Assembly (NCBI GenBank): GCA_030042885.1
Contig: JASHYW010000148.1
Coordinates: forward strand, 1 to 9,325
Reading direction: 5' to 3'
DNA: 9,325 nt
Origin: Streptosporangiaceae bacterium
Lineage (GTDB): Bacteria > Actinomycetota > Actinomycetes > Streptosporangiales > Streptosporangiaceae
Part shown: positions 6,506 through 9,325 of the stretch, piece after piece
Layout of the letters: each line of letters begins with the position of its first letter
How positions within the stretch are numbered: position 1 is the first letter of the stretch
Position numbers and translations under genes: made by a program
Notes under the pieces: generated by a model
Database searches by the model: none
What the model was told of the DNA's origin: nothing
Seen by the model: only the letters and a program-made list of their open reading frames with translations

Positions 6506-7651
6506 ATGGATCCGCTGATTGATCGGGGGGAGTACGCGGCGCTTGCCTATTGCACCTATCTAAACCAGGCCTCGCTGGGGCTGATACCTCGCAGCTCGGT
6601 GGAGGCGAGTGTCCGGTTCTTGACCGACGTGGCGCAGGATGGCAACCTCCGGCTGTCCGACCAGGCCGAGGCGCGCGTATTGGACGGGCTGCGAACGGCT
6701 GCGGCTGAGCTGCTCGGCGCGCCGGTGTCGTCGGTCGCGGTGGTGGGCGGCGCGAGTGAGGGCCTGGGCCAGCTTGCCGCGCTGTTGTCCAGCGCCGGGG
6801 GTGAGGTGGTCTTGGTATCCAGCGACTTCCCTAGCGTGACCTATCCATGGCTGGCCGCCCAAGGTCGGCTGGACATGGGCATCCACTGGGTTCGCGACAC
6901 TCCGGACCACGACCTGACGCTCTCGCTGGGCGATGCCATCAGCGAACGCACCACGGTTGTGTGCGTCAGCGCAGTTCAATTTGCCACTGGCAGCCAGGTC
7001 GATGTCGCGGCTCTGGTAGCGCGCGCCCGAGACGTTGGTGCCCGGGTGGTGGTCGACGTGACCCAGATGGCCGGTGCCGCCCCGGTCACCATGACGCAAT
7101 GGGGAGTGGACGCACTGGTGTGCAGCGGCTACAAGTGGCTGTCCGCGCCGGCCGGCGTCGCGCTGCTCGCCATTAGCGAGCACCTGGCGGCGGCCACCCC
7201 CGTGATCGTCGGCTGGAAGGGCAGCTCCACGCCGTTCGACTTCACTCCGCAAGAACTTTCTCTCGCAGCGGACGCCCGCAGGTTCGAGCTGTCCACTATG
7301 TCCTACAGCGCCGCCATGGGCCTGCTTACATCGATCAAGCTGCTCACCGGCATCGGGCTGACGGCGATCAGCGAGCACGCCAGCCAGCTGGCGGCCGATC
7401 TGGCCGAGCAGACCGCGCCGCTGGGATGGGCGCCTTACCGGGCGCCAGGTGACCGCTCCGCAAGCGGGCACATCGTCTCACTCAGGCACCCTGCGGCCAC
7501 AGCCGACGACGTGCAGGCAGCGCTGGCAAGCCAGCACAACATCAACACCAGTTCCCGGGCCGGCGGCATCCGGGTATCCCTGCACGCCTACAACAGCAGC
7601 GACGACATCAGCGCCCTCGCCCAAGCGCTCGCCTCCGTCAGCCCACATTAG
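6506..7651 (+). CDS. Class V PLP-dependent aminotransferase-like enzyme
   Basis: The 381-aa protein is full length for the class V fold-type I PLP family (cysteine desulfurase, isopenicillin epimerase, kynureninase relatives). Visible landmarks: a phosphate-binding 'VVGGASEGLGQ' near residues 72-82; 'SDFPSVTYPW'; 'SAVQFATGSQVDV'; 'VVDVTQMAG' with Asp184 for the pyridine nitrogen and Gln187; 'CSGYKWL' with the Schiff-base lysine Lys210; and the C-terminal 'IRVSLHAYNSSDDI'. The active-site cysteine loop of cysteine desulfurases is not seen, so sulfur transfer from cysteine is unlikely; an aminotransferase, lyase or epimerase is more plausible, with unknown substrate. ATG 6506 is preferred because 'gaagggg' ends about five bases upstream; GTG 6500 is in frame but lacks such a site. 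No pathway partner lies nearby. It is probably cytoplasmic and intact. Confidence 0.88.
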   Translation: MDPLIDRGEYAALAYCTYLNQASLGLIPRSSVEASVRFLTDVAQDGNLRLSDQAEARVLDGLRTAAAELLGAPVSSVAVVGGASEGLGQLAALLSSAGGEVVLVSSDFPSVTYPWLAAQGRLDMGIHWVRDTPDHDLTLSLGDAISERTTVVCVSAVQFATGSQVDVAALVARARDVGARVVVDVTQMAGAAPVTMTQWGVDALVCSGYKWLSAPAGVALLAISEHLAAATPVIVGWKGSSTPFDFTPQELSLAADARRFELSTMSYSAAMGLLTSIKLLTGIGLTAISEHASQLAADLAEQTAPLGWAPYRAPGDRSASGHIVSLRHPAATADDVQAALASQHNINTSSRAGGIRVSLHAYNSSDDISALAQALASVSPH

Positions 7652-7672
7652 GCGGCCAGCCCTCTGCGTCCG

Positions 7673-7689
7673 GCCTTCGCGGCGAAGGC
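7673..7689 (+). terminator. Possible hairpin terminator after the aminotransferase gene
   Basis: GCCTTCG-cgg-CGAAGGC is a perfect 7-bp stem with a three-base loop, starting 22 bp after the aminotransferase stop. There is no T-run after it, as is common in GC-rich actinomycetes, so it could act as a weak intrinsic terminator or mRNA 3'-end stabiliser. The call rests on position and stem only. Confidence 0.4.
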
Positions 7690-7880
7690 ATCGACCAGCC
7701 ATGCGGCGAACCTGCCCAGGCTGTAGGTCCCGGAACCCGGCCCTGGCATGCGACCTGGCGCGGGCTTGTGCCCAGAACAAGTGCACGCCCGCCCGTGATT
7801 GTCCCGTGCGCGAATCGGCCGACGCGCTGGCCTTCCGCATCCATGATTAGGACGCTTCCACTCGGCCCCACGCGGACGCC
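7690..7880. other. Non-coding or decayed stretch left of the IS21-like end
   Basis: No credible gene. A minus-strand frame spans 7638-7895 but has no ribosome binding site, runs antisense into the end of the aminotransferase gene, and shows no family motif. If the methyltransferase gene had been split by a simple insertion, its 3' half should appear here on the minus strand; it does not, so a deletion probably followed. Confidence 0.4.
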
Positions 7881-8015
7881 TTGATTTGGACCCACCCCAC
7901 CGTTCGGGATGGTCGTGACGGCTTGAACTGGCCCCGCCTCTGATCTGGTCTTTCTCTTCGGTGATTGCTTGAACCGGTGTCCCGGTGGGCTATCTGTGTC
8001 GTTACTTTGAGACCA
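7881..8015 (-). mobile_element. Remnant of an IS21-like insertion sequence end
   Basis: Three related short direct repeats are visible on the plus strand: TTGATTTGGACCC (7881), TTGAACTGGCCCC (7923) and TTGAACCGGTGTCCC (7969), spaced 42 and 46 bp apart. Multiple sub-terminal repeats spaced like this are a hallmark of IS21-family ends, where the IstA transposase binds. Read on the minus strand, the outer tip would be TGGTCTCAAAGTAACGACAC from about 8015, beginning with TG as IS21 ends do. No istA or istB gene is present, so only an end survives. The tip coincides with the point where methyltransferase coding sequence stops. The family is inferred from repeat layout, not from a match to a named element. 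Confidence 0.45.
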
Positions 8016-8181
8016 GGGCGGCGGTTAGCTTGCCGGTCCCGGCGCCGTGGTCGAGCACCCGCGGGCCGGGCGCGGCCTCGAGCGCCCAGCGCACCGCGGC
8101 CTGCGCGTAGTCCGGGCGGTGCTCGGCGTAGACGGCCGCGGCTGCGCCGAACGAAGATCGGAGCCGTTCGTCCTGTTCCAC
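8002..8181 (-). pseudogene. SAM-dependent methyltransferase, N-terminal stub
   Basis: GTG 8181 starts 59 codons: 'RLRSSFGAAAAVYAEHRPDY' is the N-terminal signature of a common actinomycete class I methyltransferase group, followed by 'VRWALEAAPG' and motif I 'RVLDHGAGTGKLTAALV' (residues 41-57), the SAM-binding loop. After Val57 the frame reads Ser-Lys-stop in what appears to be IS sequence. A complete enzyme would run some 240-260 residues, so about three quarters are missing and no activity is expected. The start lies 25 bp after the stop of the upstream minus-strand gene, suggesting the two were an operon. An ATG at 8268 in the same frame would overlap that gene and has no methyltransferase-like sequence, so it was not chosen. 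Confidence 0.8.
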
Positions 8182-8206
8182 GCGGTTACCCTGTCCGCGC
8201 GAACTT

Positions 8207-9325
8207 TTAACTACGGCTCCTGCCGCGCAGGTCATCCAGGAAACTCCTGGTGGCGGAGACCGCGTCACTCGTCCGGCGGACGACGTCGGCGGCGGTGCGC
8301 ACCGCGCACCCGGTCGCGCCAGGCATGGTCGCTGCCCAGTCAGTGAACGGGTGACCCGTCTCTTCGACGACGCGGACGCCAGGCGGGATATCCAAGTGGA
8401 ACTCCGCGCCCGGGATCGGCTCGGTGCCGATGCCGCTCAGCTCGTACCACGACTCTGGCTTGTCGCCTGCGAACGAGATCAGCCGGAGCAGGAAGCCGAG
8501 CTCGGCGTCAACGATCACGTCGGCGGGGAAGAACAACACCGGTGCCACCCACCAGCCATCGCCGCCCTTGGCCACGCGGAGCTGGTAAGCGCGACGGCCG
8601 CGGTAGCTGATCTCCGCGCCGCCCGACAGCCGGCAGCCGAGCAGCCAGGACGAGTCGACCACGGTGGCCATGTGGCCACCCATCGGTCTGGCCGACCCGA
8701 CCATGGTCCGGTCCGCGAACACCTGCCAGCGATGCTCCCCATCGCAGGCGATCGTCTTCGGGTGATTCCGGCCCGTCAGGTAGTCGATGCGGTACTTGTC
8801 CCGGCCGCTGGCGCGCAGGCGGGAAACCGTGTGGGCTACGGGCTTCCCGTGCGTCATCGCAGGAAGCGAGTCGAGGAGGTAGCCCACACCGCCGTGGCCC
8901 GCGGCACGCAGCGAATCCGGAGCCCATGCCGGCATGGCGGTCAGGTCTTGCCATTCGTCCAGGATGGCCGTGAAGGCCGGGATGTCGCCGCTGCGGTACA
9001 GGAGGTACAGCAGATCGTTGGAGGGTGGCGGGGCGCCTTCCGGCTCGAGTACGGCCGGCTCGGCGGGTGGCATCGCCTCTTGGAGGTCGCCCTCGCCAAA
9101 GTTGTGCCGACCCGGAAGGTGCGGCGCCAACCGGATGCCGGCCCCAAGACCGCCCATGGCCAGCCCGAGGACGGTATTCGCCGCCTCCCGGCCCGGCCCG
9201 CTGCCCGTCTCCCGCATGCTGTCCTCTGGATCCTGGCTGATCCGGCTGCCCGCTGGCGGCGCGAACCGGGAAAGGTCCGCCGCTTCCGGCGGGTCTAGCA
9301 CGATGGCCGTCAACTCCGTGAGGCT
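8207..9325 (-). CDS. Hypothetical protein with possible LolA-like beta domain, 5' end at or beyond window edge
   Basis: The minus-strand frame ends TAA at 8207-8209 and stays open to the right window edge, with coding-like third positions right up to it ('SLTELTAIVLDPPEAADL'). The true start may be outside. Within the window, GTG 9301 has 'ggag' 12 bases before it; TTG 9313 abuts that site and is unlikely. The N-terminal 100 residues are Pro/Gly-rich. Next comes a helical part ('LLYLLYRSGDIPAFTAILDE'), then a beta-rich part: 'KYRIDYLTGRNHPKTIACDG', 'HRWQVF', 'YRGRRAYQLRVAKG', 'DVIVDAELGFLLRLISFAGD' and 'EFHLDIPPGVRVVEETGHPF'. The alternating strands, with a late 'D...G.LLRL' segment, recall LolA/LppX-like or RseB-like folds. 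No signal peptide or lipobox is seen, so secretion is not indicated. The function is unknown. A methyltransferase stub follows 25 bp downstream. Confidence 0.75.
   Translation of the reverse strand, partial: SLTELTAIVLDPPEAADLSRFAPPAGSRISQDPEDSMRETGSGPGREAANTVLGLAMGGLGAGIRLAPHLPGRHNFGEGDLQEAMPPAEPAVLEPEGAPPPSNDLLYLLYRSGDIPAFTAILDEWQDLTAMPAWAPDSLRAAGHGGVGYLLDSLPAMTHGKPVAHTVSRLRASGRDKYRIDYLTGRNHPKTIACDGEHRWQVFADRTMVGSARPMGGHMATVVDSSWLLGCRLSGGAEISYRGRRAYQLRVAKGGDGWWVAPVLFFPADVIVDAELGFLLRLISFAGDKPESWYELSGIGTEPIPGAEFHLDIPPGVRVVEETGHPFTDWAATMPGATGCAVRTAADVVRRTSDAVSATRSFLDDLRGRSRS

Noticed and set aside
6560..7471. Minus-strand 303-aa open frame
   Set aside because: It is a shadow of the aminotransferase gene, with His/Gln/Arg-rich low-complexity sequence.
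7638..7895. Minus-strand 85-aa open frame as the lost half of the methyltransferase or an IS21 istA start
   Set aside because: It contains neither methyltransferase motifs nor an IstA-like N-terminus.
8351..9298. Plus-strand 315-aa open frame
   Set aside because: It is antisense to the possible LolA-like gene, which has the more protein-like sequence and the downstream operon partner.

Overview
The window reads as high-GC actinomycete DNA. Codon third positions are strongly GC-biased, GTG starts occur, and the protein families (STAND-type TPR proteins, DUF6431-type transposon partners, excisionase-like HTH proteins) are typical of Streptomyces, Frankia, Actinomadura and relatives. I cannot name a species. 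It looks like a degraded accessory region: several genes are cut, frameshifted or left next to remnants of insertion sequences. No rRNA, tRNA or CRISPR array was seen.

Layout. (1) Positions 1-2103, plus strand: the 3' part of a large STAND-type NTPase/TPR protein. Its upstream ATPase part lies outside the window, it ends in an array of 46-residue repeats, and a single-base frameshift disrupts the second-to-last repeat. (2) Positions 2190-3437, minus strand: an excisionase/MerR-like HTH protein followed by an unrecognised 268-aa helical protein, with no integrase beside them. (3) Positions about 3632-5101, plus strand: the left part of a two-gene insertion element, with a long hairpin, a DUF6431-like zinc-ribbon/HTH protein, and an IS481-like DDE transposase that stops just before its second catalytic Asp. 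(4) Positions 5102-5959: a 117-aa protein with a possible Phd/YefM-like segment, overlapped by a small unknown ORF. (5) Positions 5960-6505: no convincing gene. (6) Positions 6506-7651, plus strand: an intact class V PLP-dependent aminotransferase-like enzyme, followed by a small hairpin. (7) Positions 7690-8015: non-coding DNA, then three short direct repeats resembling an IS21-family end, abutting the truncation point of a methyltransferase gene. (8) Positions 8002-9325, minus strand: a large protein of possible LolA-like fold and, 25 bp after it, the N-terminal stub of a SAM-dependent methyltransferase.

The genes do not form one pathway. The best-supported story is repeated insertion and deletion around mobile elements. 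The items most worth checking are the frameshifted, CTA/CTAG-rich repeat gene, the excisionase-like plus 268-aa pair, the overlapping pair at 5337-5959, and the coincidence of the IS21-like end with the methyltransferase break. I do not see firm evidence of a wholly new system.
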